Origin: Volvox africanus
Lineage: Eukaryota; Chlorophyta; Chlorophyceae; Chlamydomonadales; Volvocaceae
Direction of reading: 5' to 3'
Assembly: GCA_030268105.1 (NCBI GenBank)
Contig: BSDZ01000094.1
Coordinates: forward strand, 1,025,001-1,089,000
DNA length: 64,000 bases
In this document: positions 31,604 to 43,500 of the stretch, piece after piece
Layout of the letters: every line of letters begins with the position of its first letter
How positions within the stretch are numbered: the first letter of the stretch is position 1
Made by a program: the position numbers and the translations under genes
Notes under the pieces: model-generated
Told to the model about the DNA's origin: nothing
The model's database searches: none
Seen by the model: the letters and a program-made list of their open reading frames with translations, nothing else

Positions 31604-34600
31604 TTTTCTGAACTAACGCGTGGTCGGTGGTCATCCTTACGGCCAGCCGTTAAGGCATTGTTGCCTTGTGTACTTGGACACATCGAGCGAGTCATTGCGC
31701 GACGCATCACGCTTGACGGACGCACGGGACTTCTCTGCTTCGACCCGTTGTGTAATTTGTTTACACCTCGCCGTCCCCTGTCGTCTATCGATCTGTCTAA
31801 CCACGTGGTTTTGTTCATCCCCTCGTCTCTGCGTGAGATGTCGGAACAGTTGGCCATATACAGGAGATGTAGGCGTCAATATCCAGGCACTGCCGCATGT
31901 GTATTACTCCCTGCTTTCTGTCGGCGCAAGGCAGAGGCATCGTTAAGGGGTATGCGGCATGTCCACCGGTTCGAGCCGGGCACCGTTTTGTTTAATGGTG
32001 TGGATTGGGAGGGTACGCTGGCTCCGTGGCCATGCCTATCCTACTCGGTTGACGTTTGGTACGAAGCTCCTGATGGGGGTGCCGTTGGTTACGGACCCGC
32101 CTTAAGTGCACTGACGTTGTCTGCTGGGCAGTCGCTCGTAGATAACCGTGTCCCTGTGGTTCAGATCGGTTTGAATGGCCGTACTCTGAAGGCACTTGTT
32201 GACACCGGTGCCAGCGACGACTTCATCTCTGTCGCAGAGGTGAACGCGCTGGGGTTGTCCCCAGAGTCGTCTGATTGTCCACAGGTTACCCTTGCTGACG
32301 GGGGTAAGCATCCCATCGTGGGCAGGATTACCCTTAGCCTATCGTTAGGCCCTTTGCGTGTTGTGACCCGGCCGTACGTGCTGCAGGGCTTAGCAGAGAC
32401 TGCACCGTACATAATGGGGTCGTCGACATTACGACAGTACCGCGCGCGCATCGACATGGAGACCGCAACCCTGCATATGTGCAAGGGTACTCTGTCGATT
32501 AAGGTACCTTTCCTGTCGTTCGAACATGTCACACCAAAGGGGGGCGAAACTGAGGCGGTGCCTATGGTTAATTTCGCTGTGACCGCAATGGCCGCGCGAA
32601 TCGAACCAGAGCTAGTCGGGCGTAAGGAGGCCGTCCGTTTGTTACGGAAGGGTGCCCACGGACTGCTTTTAAGGCCGCGGGTGAGCTGTTGTGTCACCAC
32701 CGCGCAGATTTCTGTGGATCCTGAGGTTGAGGCTCTACTGTCGCAGTATGAGGACGTCTTTAAAGATATCCCTGGCCTACCACCTATGCGTCCTGTTGAT
32801 CACACAATCCCTCTCATGCCTGGAGCGCAGCCTACGGCCCGGCCAATGTACAGGTTGAGTCCATTGGAACTGGACGAGGTGAAGCGCCAGGTGACGGATT
32901 TGCTCGCGAAGGGTATGATACGCCCCAGCACATCCCCGTATTCTGCACCGATTTTGTTTGTCGGTAAGAAGGATGGGACCTTGCGCATGTGCATCGATTA
33001 CCGGGGATTAAATGCGAATACGGTGAAAAATCGCTACCCTTTGCCACGCGTTGACGACCTGTTGGATAAGCTGAAGGGCTCGGCTTATTTTTCCTCAATT
33101 GACTTACAACAGGGCTACAATCAGATTCGCATCGCTGCCTCTGATATCCCGAAAACCGCTTTTCGGACGCCCTTCGGTCACTTTGAGTATACGGTCCTAT
33201 CGTTTGGTTTGACTAATGCCCCTGCGACGTTTCAGGCGGTTATGGACCGAATGTTTAGGCCGTTTATCGACAGGTTCGTTGTGTGCTACCTGGATGACAT
33301 CTTGGTCTATTCTAAGACGCGCGAGGAGCACTTGGAGCATCTGCGGCTCGTGCTCGACGTTATGAGGCGGGAGCAATTGTTTGCTAAACGCGCCAAATGC
33401 TTTTGGGCGCAGCCTCAGTTGGAATATTTGGGCCACATTGTGTCAGCCACCGGTGTGAAGATGGACCCGCGGAAGGTCGCCGTGGTTCGCGATTGGCCCG
33501 CGCCTCAGAACCTCACGGAGCTGCGTAAGTTCCTTGGCTTGACCAATTATTTCCGGAAGTTCATTGAAAAATATTCCATCATTGCGGCCCCGCTTACTAA
33601 CTTAACTCGCAAAGGCGTTTTCGTTTCGCTCGAGTCGTGGACGTCGCAATGCCAGCGGGCATTCGAAGAGCTCAAACGAATCGTTGCCGAAGATGTCACC
33701 CTTGCATTCCCTGATTACTCGTTGCCATTTCGTGTTGAGGTAGTGTCTGATGCCTCAATATTTGGAAGCGGCGCTGTATTGCTACAGGAAGGGCGACCGA
33801 TCGCCTTCACGAGTAAGAAGTTTTCTGGTGCGGAGATTCGCTACACCACCGGGGAACAGGAGCTTCTGGCCGTGCTGCATGCTTTAAAGGAATGGCGCTG
33901 TTACCTCGAGGGACGCCCGTTTACTTTAAAGACTGACCATAAGCCCCTAACGTTTTTGCAAAGCGTTCCGACGTTGAACCGCCGTCAAGCTAGATGGATG
34001 GAATATCTAGCTAGGTTCAACTGCACCTGGGAGTATATTTCTGGTAAATTGAATATTGCCGATGCTCTCAGTCGACATCCGTCGCTACACGCTGCAATTT
34101 TGGCAGCGCCCGTCGTGCGACCGCGTAGCGAGGAGGTTCCGATCGCGACGGACCTCGCGGAGCGGTTGAAGGTTGCCTACAGCGCAGACGCCTGGTTCGC
34201 GGACCCGGCTAATGTAGAAAACCTTCGCAAGCAGAATGGCCTTTGGCTACGGACGGAGGGTGCAGCTACGCAAATCGTCGTTCCGAACGACGACGCGCTA
34301 CGCTACGACATCCTTGCGCGGTTCCACGAGGACCCGTTAGCAGGACACCCTGGTAGCAAGCGATTGATCGACTTGGTGCAACGTTCCTTTTGGTGGCCTC
34401 GTTTGGCTAAGGATGCGGCGAACTTCGTCCAGACATGCAGTCTGTGCCAGCGCAATAAGGCTTTGTCCGGTAAGGGCCATGGGTTGTTGCAACCGTTGCC
34501 TGTCCCGGATGCGCCTTGGGAAAGTGTTTCCATGGACTTCGTAGTCGCGCTGCCCAAAACTGAGGGGGGATACGATGCGGTGTTCGTAATGGTCGATCGT

Positions 34601-35626
34601 CTGACTAAGATGGTTCACCTAGCACCATGCACATCATCCTGCACGGCTGAGCAAACCGCACGTTTGTTTTTCGATAATGTGGTTCGGTTACACGGGATTC
34701 CCAAAAATGTGATCTCGGACCGCGGTGGACAGTTCACGTCTAAGTTTTGGGAAGCGCTCTGCAAACTAGTTGGCATGCGCGTCAACCTGAGCACGGCGTA
34801 TCACCCGCAGACTGATGGTCAAACCGAACGCACAAACCGCACGTTGGGTGATATGTTGCGCAATTATGCTGGTCGCACACCACTTGTTTGGGATACATAT
34901 TTGACTGCGGCAGAATTCGCGCTTAACAACGCTGTTAACCGCTCTACAGGCAAAAGTCCGTTCTTTCTTAACTACGGGTTTCATCCCGCGCTACCCGTGT
35001 GGCGTGAGTTGGAAGTGAACGTGCCTGCTGCTAAACTTTTTGCCAAGTCTTTTATGTCCCGAATCACAGACGCGAAGTCGTGTTTGGACGCGGCGCAGCG
35101 ACGAACGACAGAATACTACAACAAATCCAAGCAGGATGTGACGTTTTCGGAAGGGCAACTCGTGTTGCTAAGCACCAAGAACTTGCGTTCCTTGGCCGAC
35201 GGATCCCGAAAACTCTTACCCCGCTGGATTGGTCCGTATCCTGTCGTGCGCATGGTTGGGAATGTGGCTGTGGAGCTTGCATTGCCCGCTGATATGACCA
35301 TTCACCCCACGTTTCACGTATCGCTTGTTCGTCCGTATCGTGGTACGGAACCCGTCCCTGAGCCTGCTAACGCCCCCGCAGCGATCGAACCAGTTCCTGA
35401 GACCTGGATCGCTGGTAAACAGAAGTTTTACGATGTGGAGCGGGTGTTAGATTATCGCGCGCGTCGTGTGGGCCGACACCGACGTAAGCGAACAGTACAC
35501 GAGTACTTGGTTAAGTGGACAGGGTATACCGACGAGCACAACTCATGGGAACCGGCACGCAACTTCTCACAGGACATGAAACCCCTGCTCGAAGAAGCCC
35601 GCAAACGTGCCACACAAGCCCAATGA
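31565..35626 (+). CDS. pol: A4 Pol polyprotein (PR-RT-RH-IN-chromodomain)
   Basis: Open for 1353 codons after the UAG. Counting residues from the TTG at 31658: protease [12 protein letters not shown] with DTG at 182-184; RT with YLDD at 544-547 and CIDYRGLN upstream; RNase H starting near [14 protein letters not shown]; integrase HHCC (HEDPLAGH, then CSLC); catalytic Asp 960 (MDFVV), Asp 1021 (SDRGGQF) and Glu 1057 (GQTERTN), exactly DD35E. After it come the GPY/F-like module [11 protein letters not shown] and a chromodomain from [10 protein letters not shown] to [14 protein letters not shown]. The three aromatic cage positions are Tyr, Trp and Tyr, as in HP1-type domains that bind methylated H3K9. 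Function is assigned from family knowledge. Confidence 0.95.
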   Translation, partial: GLARVPAEGALPGFSELTRGRWSSLRPAVKALLPCVLGHIERVIARRITLDGRTGLLCFDPLCNLFTPRRPLSSIDLSNHVVLFIPSSLREMSEQLAIYRRCRRQYPGTAACVLLPAFCRRKAEASLRGMRHVHRFEPGTVLFNGVDWEGTLAPWPCLSYSVDVWYEAPDGGAVGYGPALSALTLSAGQSLVDNRVPVVQIGLNGRTLKALVDTGASDDFISVAEVNALGLSPESSDCPQVTLADGGKHPIVGRITLSLSLGPLRVVTRPYVLQGLAETAPYIMGSSTLRQYRARIDMETATLHMCKGTLSIKVPFLSFEHVTPKGGETEAVPMVNFAVTAMAARIEPELVGRKEAVRLLRKGAHGLLLRPRVSCCVTTAQISVDPEVEALLSQYEDVFKDIPGLPPMRPVDHTIPLMPGAQPTARPMYRLSPLELDEVKRQVTDLLAKGMIRPSTSPYSAPILFVGKKDGTLRMCIDYRGLNANTVKNRYPLPRVDDLLDKLKGSAYFSSIDLQQGYNQIRIAASDIPKTAFRTPFGHFEYTVLSFGLTNAPATFQAVMDRMFRPFIDRFVVCYLDDILVYSKTREEHLEHLRLVLDVMRREQLFAKRAKCFWAQPQLEYLGHIVSATGVKMDPRKVAVVRDWPAPQNLTELRKFLGLTNYFRKFIEKYSIIAAPLTNLTRKGVFVSLESWTSQCQRAFEELKRIVAEDVTLAFPDYSLPFRVEVVSDASIFGSGAVLLQEGRPIAFTSKKFSGAEIRYTTGEQELLAVLHALKEWRCYLEGRPFTLKTDHKPLTFLQSVPTLNRRQARWMEYLARFNCTWEYISGKLNIADALSRHPSLHAAILAAPVVRPRSEEVPIATDLAERLKVAYSADAWFADPANVENLRKQNGLWLRTEGAATQIVVPNDDALRYDILARFHEDPLAGHPGSKRLIDLVQRSFWWPRLAKDAANFVQTCSLCQRNKALSGKGHGLLQPLPVPDAPWESVSMDFVVALPKTEGGYDAVFVMVDRLTKMVHLAPCTSSCTAEQTARLFFDNVVRLHGIPKNVISDRGGQFTSKFWEALCKLVGMRVNLSTAYHPQTDGQTERTNRTLGDMLRNYAGRTPLVWDTYLTAAEFALNNAVNRSTGKSPFFLNYGFHPALPVWRELEVNVPAAKLFAKSFMSRITDAKSCLDAAQRRTTEYYNKSKQDVTFSEGQLVLLSTKNLRSLADGSRKLLPRWIGPYPVVRMVGNVAVELALPADMTIHPTFHVSLVRPYRGTEPVPEPANAPAAIEPVPETWIAGKQKFYDVERVLDYRARRVGRHRRKRTVHEYLVKWTGYTDEHNSWEPARNFSQDMKPLLEEARKRATQAQ

Positions 35627-35648
35627 CCCCTGCAGTCGATACTGTATG

Positions 35649-35685
35649 ATGCAGCGAGGACGCTGCATACGGGAGGGGGGATAAT
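35649..35685 (+). other. A4 pre-PPT hairpin and polypurine tract
   Basis: ATGCAGCG-AGGA-CGCTGCAT at 35649-35668, AC, then GGGAGGGGGGATAAT to the LTR. The hairpin is perfect over 8 pairs and lies 2 nt from the purine run. Confidence 0.8.
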
Positions 35686-36509
35686 TGTTGTGCTACGGTT
35701 CATTTCCCGTCGACGCGTAGGTCGACGCGATCCTATGAGTCGAAGTGCTTTTGTGATGAACGCATTACATATGAATGAATCTGCATGATATAAATGTATT
35801 CGCATACATTTATATATGCATCTGGCATGTTGTCATGATCCATCGCGACATCGCACCATGGCAAATCCGCCTAGCATGCATGAATGACCTAATCATTGAA
35901 GTGCGCATTATGCTCGTGCTACGAAACGATAAGTAATATTATCTGATATAATATTACTTCATTAAAGCACACGTTGAGAGCGCCGCACTCGTCGCGATGC
36001 ATGCCCTGCAACCGGATATCGTTATCCGGACCCTTGCATCATGCGAATGCCGGAAAGGCTTATACGTTGTTATGCGTAGACATCGCCTAGACGCAGTAGG
36101 GTTGTCACATCTAGGATCGGCCTCCTAATGTGAATCGTACGGCATTGCGATGCTGCGAGTATAACAGATGCGAGGACGGCTAAGCTAGACAAGATATCCG
36201 ATACCGGAGAACACTCGTGTGTTCTAAATTACTATTCCTATACACTATTCTACTTAGCCCGAGCTAAGCCTTAACTTCGCTAATCACCGCCGCGTGATGA
36301 TTGCTTGCCTCCGGCGCTGACGGCGATTTCGTTCATTGCATCATTCCGACCTGTAAGACCGTAAGTTATATCTCTCTTCGTCTTGAAGTCTTCCGCTGTC
36401 TTTGTTTGCTCTCGCTTGCCTTGCTGTACTTGCAAGTGCTCGCGCATCGGTGTCGATAGTCTCCAGACGTGCAGATACTCATGAGCAAACGCGAACGAGA
36501 GGTACAACA
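35686..36509 (+). repeat. A4 3' LTR
   Basis: 824 bp, followed by TSD gcagc. Only one indel separates it from the 5' LTR by eye. Confidence 0.96.
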
Positions 36510-38851
36510 GCAGCTGGCCGTCGTTGCGCCCTGCCGTGAGGGCCCTTTTACCTGCTGTTTTCGGACAAATCGAGCGGGCTATCGAGCGACGTTTTTCGCT
36601 CGACGGGCGCACAGGACTAAACCACTTCGACCCGTTGTGTAATTTATTTGCGCCGCGTTGCCGCCTTTCTTCCCTCGATTTATCTGGCCACACTACTCTA
36701 TTAATCCCTTCATCTTTCCGTGAGCTGTGCAAACAGCTCGCCAGGTACAAGAAGTACCACGCCGTTGAAGTCCAGACACTGCAGCTTGCATATTAATTCC
36801 CTCTTTTTCCCAACGTAAGGTGGCGTCTTTGTTGGAAGGTATGCAATGTGTCCTCCGATTCGAGTCGGGCACCGCTCTGTTTAATGGTGTGGATGTGACG
36901 GGCAAACCGATGATGTTGCCTAAACTACCTTACGCTGCTGAAGTTTGGTTTGAGTGCAATCGAATGCTACCACCACGCAGTCCACCATGAAGGATCTTGA
37001 GGTCGAAGCCCTCTTGCATAAATATGCTGATGTTTTTCATGACATCCCAGGGCTTCCACATATGCGGCCTGTTGGCCATACGATCCCTCTTGTGCCCGGA
37101 GCACAACCCGTTTCACGACCTATGTACAGGTTGAGCCTGTTGGAGCTGGATGAAGTGAAACGGCAAGTGAGGGATCTGCTTGCAAAGGGTATGATTCGGC
37201 CCAGTACATCGCCATATTCTGCACCGATATTGTTTGTCGGTAAGAAGGATGGGACGTTGCGAATGTGCATTGATTATAGGGGCTTGAATGCGACTACGAT
37301 TAAAAATCGCTACCCTTTGCCGCGCGTCGATGACCTGCTCGATAAGCTGAAAGGCTCAGCTTATTTTTCCTCGATTGACATTCAACAAGGGTATAATCAG
37401 ATACACATCGCTGCCTCTGATAGTCCAAAAACCGCTTTCCGGACTCCCTTTGGTCACTTCGAATACACGGTCTTGTCGTTTGGACTTACTAATGCGCCCG
37501 CCACATTTCAAGCAGTGATGGACCGCATGTTCAGACCGTATATCGACAGGTTCGTCGTTTGCTATTTGGATGATATTTTAATATATTTCAAAACGCGCGA
37601 GGAGCATCTGAAGCATCTCAAGCTCGTGCTTGAGGTGATGAAGCGGGAGCAACCGCTTGCTAAACGCGCCATGTGCTTTTGGGCGCAGCCGCAAGTGGAG
37701 TATTTGGGTCACATCGTGTCGGCCACTGGGGTCAGGATGGATCCACGGAAGGTAGCTGTGGTTCATGAATGGCCCGCGCCTCAGAACCTCACCGAACTAC
37801 GCCAGTTCTTGGGTTTGACCAACTACTTCCGTAAGTTTATTAAAAATTACTCCATTATTGTGGCCCCGCTTACAAATTTGACGAGGAAAGGAGGGTTCGT
37901 TTCTCTTGAAGCCTGGACACCCGCGTGTCAGCGGGCATTCAAACAGCTCAAGCGAATCGTTGCCCACGACGTTACCCTCTCTTTTCCTGACTACTCGTTG
38001 CCATTCCGTGTTGAAGTTGTATCGGATGCTTCCTTGCATGGAAGCGGCGCTGTATTGTTACAGGAAGGACGACCGATCGCCTTCACGAGTAAGAAGTTTT
38101 CGGGTGCGGAGACCTGATATACAACTGGAGAGCAGGAGCTGTTGGCAGCTCTACATGCTTTGAAGGAATGGCGTTGTTACCTCGAGGGCCGCCCTTTTAC
38201 GCTGAAGACCGATCCTAAGCCGCTGACATTCCTGCAGAGTGTTCCTACGCTTAACTGACGACAAGCCCGGTGGATGGAGTATCTATCTCGTTTCGACTGC
38301 ACATGGGAGTATATCGCCGGCAGGATTAATACTGCTGACGCCCTCAGTCGACATCCATCATTGCATGCTGCAATTCTGGCAGCACCGGTTACTCGTTCGC
38401 GCAGTCAGGAGGTGCCGATAGCAGCGGACCTTGCGCAGCGACTCAAGGCGGCGTATGAAGTGGATCCATGGTTCGCTTCACCCAACAATATGGAACATTT
38501 GCACAAGCGCAATGATTTGTGGATACGGAAGGATGGCTCAACCACACAAATCGTCGCGCCGAACGAGGATGCTTTGTGCTACGATATTCTTGCGCGGTTC
38601 CATGAGGACCCGTTAGCAGGACATCCTGGAAGCACGTGATTGGCAGAGCTTGTACGACGCTCGTTCCGGTGGCCGCGCGTGGTGAAGGATGCGGAAAACT
38701 TCGTGCAAAGGTGCAGTTTATGCCAGCGCAATAAAGCACTATCCGGTAAGGGCCAGGGTTTATTACAACCTTTACCTATACCAGATGTCCCTTGGGAAAG
38801 TGTTTCTATGGACTTCGTAGTCGCACTGCCCAAAACTGAGGGGGGATATGA
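36510..38851 (+). pseudogene. B3 pol, middle segment, protease deleted
   Basis: Continues the B3 pol begun at 28977-29039 on the other side of A4. After EVWFE near 36954 the sequence jumps to SNATTTQST, skipping the stretch that holds the protease DTG motif in B2 (about 620 bp). RT follows with YLDDILIY, then RNase H and integrase up to TEGGYD. Stops from CGA to TGA lie at 38115, 38256 and 38637. Solo LTR A6 enters at 38852 within integrase, upstream of VFVMVDRL. Confidence 0.9.
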
Positions 38852-39685
38852 TGTTGTGCTACGGTTCGTTTCCCGCCGATGTGTAGGTCGATGTGATCCT
38901 ACAAGGTGAAGTGCTATTGTGATGAACGCATGAACGATCAATGCATATGAATGAACCTGCATGATATAAATGTATTCGCATACAGTTATATATGCATTTG
39001 GCATGTTGTCATTATCCATCGCGACATCGCATCATGGCAAATCCGTCTAGCATGCATGAAAGCCCGAATCATTGAAGTGCGCATTATGCTCGTGCTACGA
39101 AACGATAAGTAATATTATCTGATATAATATTACTTCATTACAGCACACATTGAGAGTGCCGCACTCGTCGTGATTCATGCCTTGCAACCGGATATCGTTA
39201 TCCGGACCCTTGCATCATGCGAATGCCGGAAAGGCTTATACGTTGTTATGCGTAGACATCGCCTAGACGCAGTAGGGTTGTCACATCTAGGATCGGCCTC
39301 CTAATGTGAATCGTACGGCATTGCGATGCTGCGAGTATAAGAGATGCGAGGACGGCTAAGCAAGATAAGACATTCGATACCGGAGAACACTCGTGTGTTC
39401 TACATCATTATTGCTATACGCATTTCTACTTAGCCCGAGCTAAGCCTGAACTTCGCTAATCACCGCCGCGTGATGATTGCTTGCTTCCGGCGCTGACGGG
39501 GATTTCGTCAATTGCATCGTTCCGATCTGTAAGACTGTAAGTTATATCTCTCTTCGTCTTGAAGTCTTCCGCTGTCTCTGTTTGCTCTCGCTTTCCTTGC
39601 TGTACTTGCAAGTGCTCGCGCATCGGTGTCGAAAGTCTTCAGACGTGCAGATACTTATGAGCAAACGCGAACGAGAGGTACAACA
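38852..39685 (+). repeat. A6, solo family A LTR
   Basis: 834 bp forward LTR with no internal sequence. Its TSD is tatga (38847-38851) and tacga (47158-47162), differing by a C to T at CpG. Its last five bases CAACA were duplicated when A5 inserted, so a second copy lies at 47153-47157. Solo LTRs arise by recombination between the two LTRs of one element. Confidence 0.88.
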
Positions 39686-40508
39686 TGTTCCTCTCGTTCG
39701 CGTTTGCTCATAAGTATCTGCACGTCTGGAGACTTTGGACACCGATGCGCGAGCACTTGCAAGTACAGCAAGGCAAGCGAGAGCAAACAGAGACAGCGGA
39801 AGACTTCAAGACGAAGAGAGATATAACTTACAGTCTTACAGGTCGGAATGATGCAATGAACGATATCGCCGTCAGCGCCGGAAGCAAGCAATCATCACGC
39901 GGCGGTGATAAGCGAAGTTCAGGCTTAGCTCGGGCTAAGTAGAAATGCGTATAGCAATTATAATGTAGAACACATGAGTGTTCTCCGGTATCAAATATCT
40001 TGTCTAGCTTAGCCGTCCTCGCATCTGTTATACTCGCAGCATCGCAGTGCCTTACAATTCACATCAGGAGGCCGATCCTAGATGTGACAACCCTACTGCA
40101 TAGAGGCGATGTCTACGCATAACAACGTATAAGCCTTTCCGGCATTCGCATGATGCAAGGGTCCGGATAACGATATCCGGTTGCAGGGCATGTATCGCGA
40201 CGAGTGCGGCGCTCTCAACATGTGCTGTAATGAAGTAATATATTATATCAGATAATATTACTTATCGTTTCGTAGCACAAGCATAAAGCGCACTTCAATG
40301 CTTCGGGCATTCATGCATGCTAGGCGGATTTGCCATGATGCGATGTCGCGATGGATAATGATGCCATGCTAAATGCATATATAAATGTATACGAATACAT
40401 TTATATCATGCAGATTCATTCATATGAAATGCGTTCATCACAATAGCACTTCGCCTAGTAGGATCGCATCGACCTACGCGTCGGCAGGAAATGAACCGTA
40501 GCACAACA
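39686..40508 (-). repeat. A5 3' LTR
   Basis: 823 bp, reverse orientation. Directly abuts the forward LTR A6 at 39685/39686, giving a large tail-to-tail inverted repeat. Confidence 0.93.
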
Positions 40509-40567
40509 ATTATCCCCCCTCCTGTATGCAGCGTCCTCGCTGCATCATACAGCATCGACTGCAGGGG

Positions 40568-43500
40568 TCATTGGGTTTGCGTGGCGCGTTTGCGGGCTTC
40601 TTCGAGCAGGGGCTTCATGTCCTGTGAGAAGTTGCGTGCTGGTTCCCATGAGTTGTGCTCGTCGGTATACCCTGTCCACTTGACCAAGTACTCGTGTACT
40701 GTCCGCTTACGTCGGTGTCGGCCCACGCGACGCGTGCGATAATCTAACACCCGCTCCACATCGTAAAACTTCTGTTTACCAGCGATCCAGGTCTCGGGAA
40801 CTGGTTCGATCGCTGTGGGGGCGTTCGTAGGTTGAGGGACGGGTTCCGTACCACGATACGGATGAACAAGCGATACGTGAAACGTGGGGTGAATGGTCAT
40901 ATCAGCGGGCAATGCAAGCTCCACAGCCACATTCCCGACCATGCGCACGACAGGATACGGACCAATCCAGCGGGGTAAGAGTTTTCGGGATTCGTCGGCC
41001 AAGGAACGCAAGTTCTTGGTGCTTAGCAACACGAGTTGCCCTTCCGAAAATGTCACATCCTGCTTGGATTTGTTGTAATATTCCGTCGTTCGTTGCTGCG
41101 CCGCGTCCAAACATGACTTCGCGTCTGTGATTCGGGACATAAAAGACTTGGCAAAAAGTTTAGCACCAGGCACGTTCACTTCTAACTCACGCCACACGGG
41201 TAGCGCGGGATGAAATCCGTAGTTGAGAAAGAACGGACTTTTGCCTGTGGAGCGGTTAACAGCGTTGTTAAGCGCGAATTCTGCCACAGTCAAATACGTA
41301 TCCCAAACAAGTGGTCTGCGACCAGCATAATTGCGCAACATATCATCCAACGTGCGGTTTGTGCGTTCGGTTTGACCATCAGTCTGCGGGTGATACGCCG
41401 TGCTCAGATTGACGCGCATGCCAACTAGCTTGCAGAGCGCTTCCCAAAACTTAGACGTGAACTGTCCACCGCGATCCGAGATCACATTTTTGAGAACCCC
41501 GTGTAACCGAACTACATTATCGAAAAACAAGCGTGCGGTTTGCTCAGCCGTGCAGGATGATGTGCATGGTGCGAGGTGAACCATCTTAGTCGGACGATCG
41601 ACCATTACGAACACCGCATCGTATCCCCCCTCAGTTTTGGGCAGCGCAACTACGAAGTCCATGAAAACACTTTCCCAAGGCGCGTCTGGGACAGGCAACG
41701 GTTGCAACAACCCATGGCCCTTACCGGACAAAGCCTTATTGCGCTGGCACAGACTGCATGTCTGGACGAAGTTCGCCGCATCCTTAGCCAAACGAGGCCA
41801 CCAAAAGGAACGTTGCACCAAATCGATTAGTCCCTTGCTACCAGGGTGTCCTGCTAACGGGTCCTCGTGGAACCGCGCAAGGATGTCGTAGCGTAGCGTG
41901 TCGTCGTTCGGAACGACGATTTGCGTAGCTGCACCCTCCGTCCGTAGCCAAAGGCCATTCTGCTTGCGAAGGTTTTCTACATTAGCCGGGTCCGCGAACC
42001 AGGCGTCTGCGTTGTAGGCAACCTTCAACCGCTCCGCGAGGTCCGTCGCGATCGGTACCTCCTGCGGCCGCACGACGGGCGCTGCCAAAATTGCAGCGTG
42101 TAGCGACGGATGTCGACTGAGAGCATCGGCAATATTCAATTTACCAGAAATATACTCCCAGGTGCAGTCGAACCTAGCTAGATATTCCATCCACCTAGCT
42201 TGACGGCGGTTCAACGTAGGAACGCTTTGCAAAAATGTTAGGGGCTTATGGTCAGTTTTTAAAGTAAACGGGCGTCCCTCGAGGTAACAGCGCCATTCCT
42301 TTAAAGCATGCAGCACTGCCAGAAGCTCCTGTTCCCCGGTGGTGTAGCGAATCTCCGCACCAGAAAACTTCTTACTCGTGAAGGCGATCGGTCGCCCTTC
42401 CTGTAGCAATACAGCGCCACTTCCAAATATTGAGGCATCAGACACTACCTCAACACGAAATGGCAACGAGTAATCAGGGAATGCGAGGGTGACATCTTCG
42501 GCAACAATTCGTTTGAGCTCTTCGAATGCCCGCTGGCATTGCGACGTCCACGACTCGAGCGAAACGAAAACGCCTTTGCAAGTTAAGCTAGTAAGCGGGG
42601 CCGCAATGATGGAATATTTTTCAATGAACTTCCGGAAATAATTGGTCAAGCCAAGGAACTTACGCAGCTCCGTGAGGTTCTGAGGCGCGGGCCAATCGCG
42701 AACCACGGCGACCTTCCGCGGGTCCATCTTCACACCGGTGGCCGACACAATGTGGCCCAAATATTCCACCTGAGGCTGCGCCCAAAAGCATTTGGCGCAT
42801 TTAGCAAACAATTGCTCCCGCCTCATAACGTCGAGCACGAGCCGAAGATGCTCCAAGTGCTCCTCGCGCGTCTTAGAGTATACCAAGATGTCATCCAGGT
42901 AGCACACAACGAACCTGTCGATAAACGGTCTAAACATTCGGTCCATAACCGCCTGAAACGTCGCAGGGGCATTAGTCAAACCAAACGATAGGCCCGTATA
43001 CTTAAAGTGACCGAAGGGCGTCCGAAAAGCGGTTTTCGGGATATCAGAGGCAGCGATGCGAATCTGATTGTAGCCCTGTTGTAAGTCAATTGAGGAAAAA
43101 TAAGCCGAGCCCTTCAGCTTATCCAACAGGTCGTCGACGCGTGGCAAAGGGTAGCGACTTTTTACCGTATTCGCATTTAACCCCCGGTAAACGATGCACA
43201 TGCGCAAGGTCCCATCCTTCTTACCGACAAACAAAATCGGTGCAGAATACGGGGATGTGCTGGGGCGTATCATACCCTTCGTGAGCAGATCCGTCACCTG
43301 GCGCTTCACCTCGTCCAGCTCCAATGGACTCAACCTGTACATTGGCCGGGCCGTAGGCTGCGCTCCAGGCATGAGAGGGATTGTGTGATCAACAGGACGC
43401 ATAGGTGGTAGGCCAGGGATATCTTTAAAGACGTCCTCATACTGCGACAGTAGGGCCTCAACCTCAGGATCCCCAGAAATCTGCGCAGTGGTGACACAAC

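Larger units (their letters stand above)
29040..36509 (+). mobile_element. A4, complete and apparently intact chromovirus
   Basis: 7470 bp with TSD gcagc at 29035-29039 and 36510-36514, inserted near the start of B3 pol. The LTRs (823 and 824 bp) look identical apart from one missing C in the 5' copy (GGACCTTGC for GGACCCTTGC). Upstream ORF, gag and pol are all open, and primer site, UAG stem-loop, hairpin and polypurine tract are present. Of all copies in the window it is the one most likely to be autonomous and recent. Confidence 0.96.

Noticed and set aside
29040..36509. An envelope gene that would make A4 retrovirus-like
   Set aside because: Only about 60 bp lie between the pol stop and the 3' LTR; there is no room for env.
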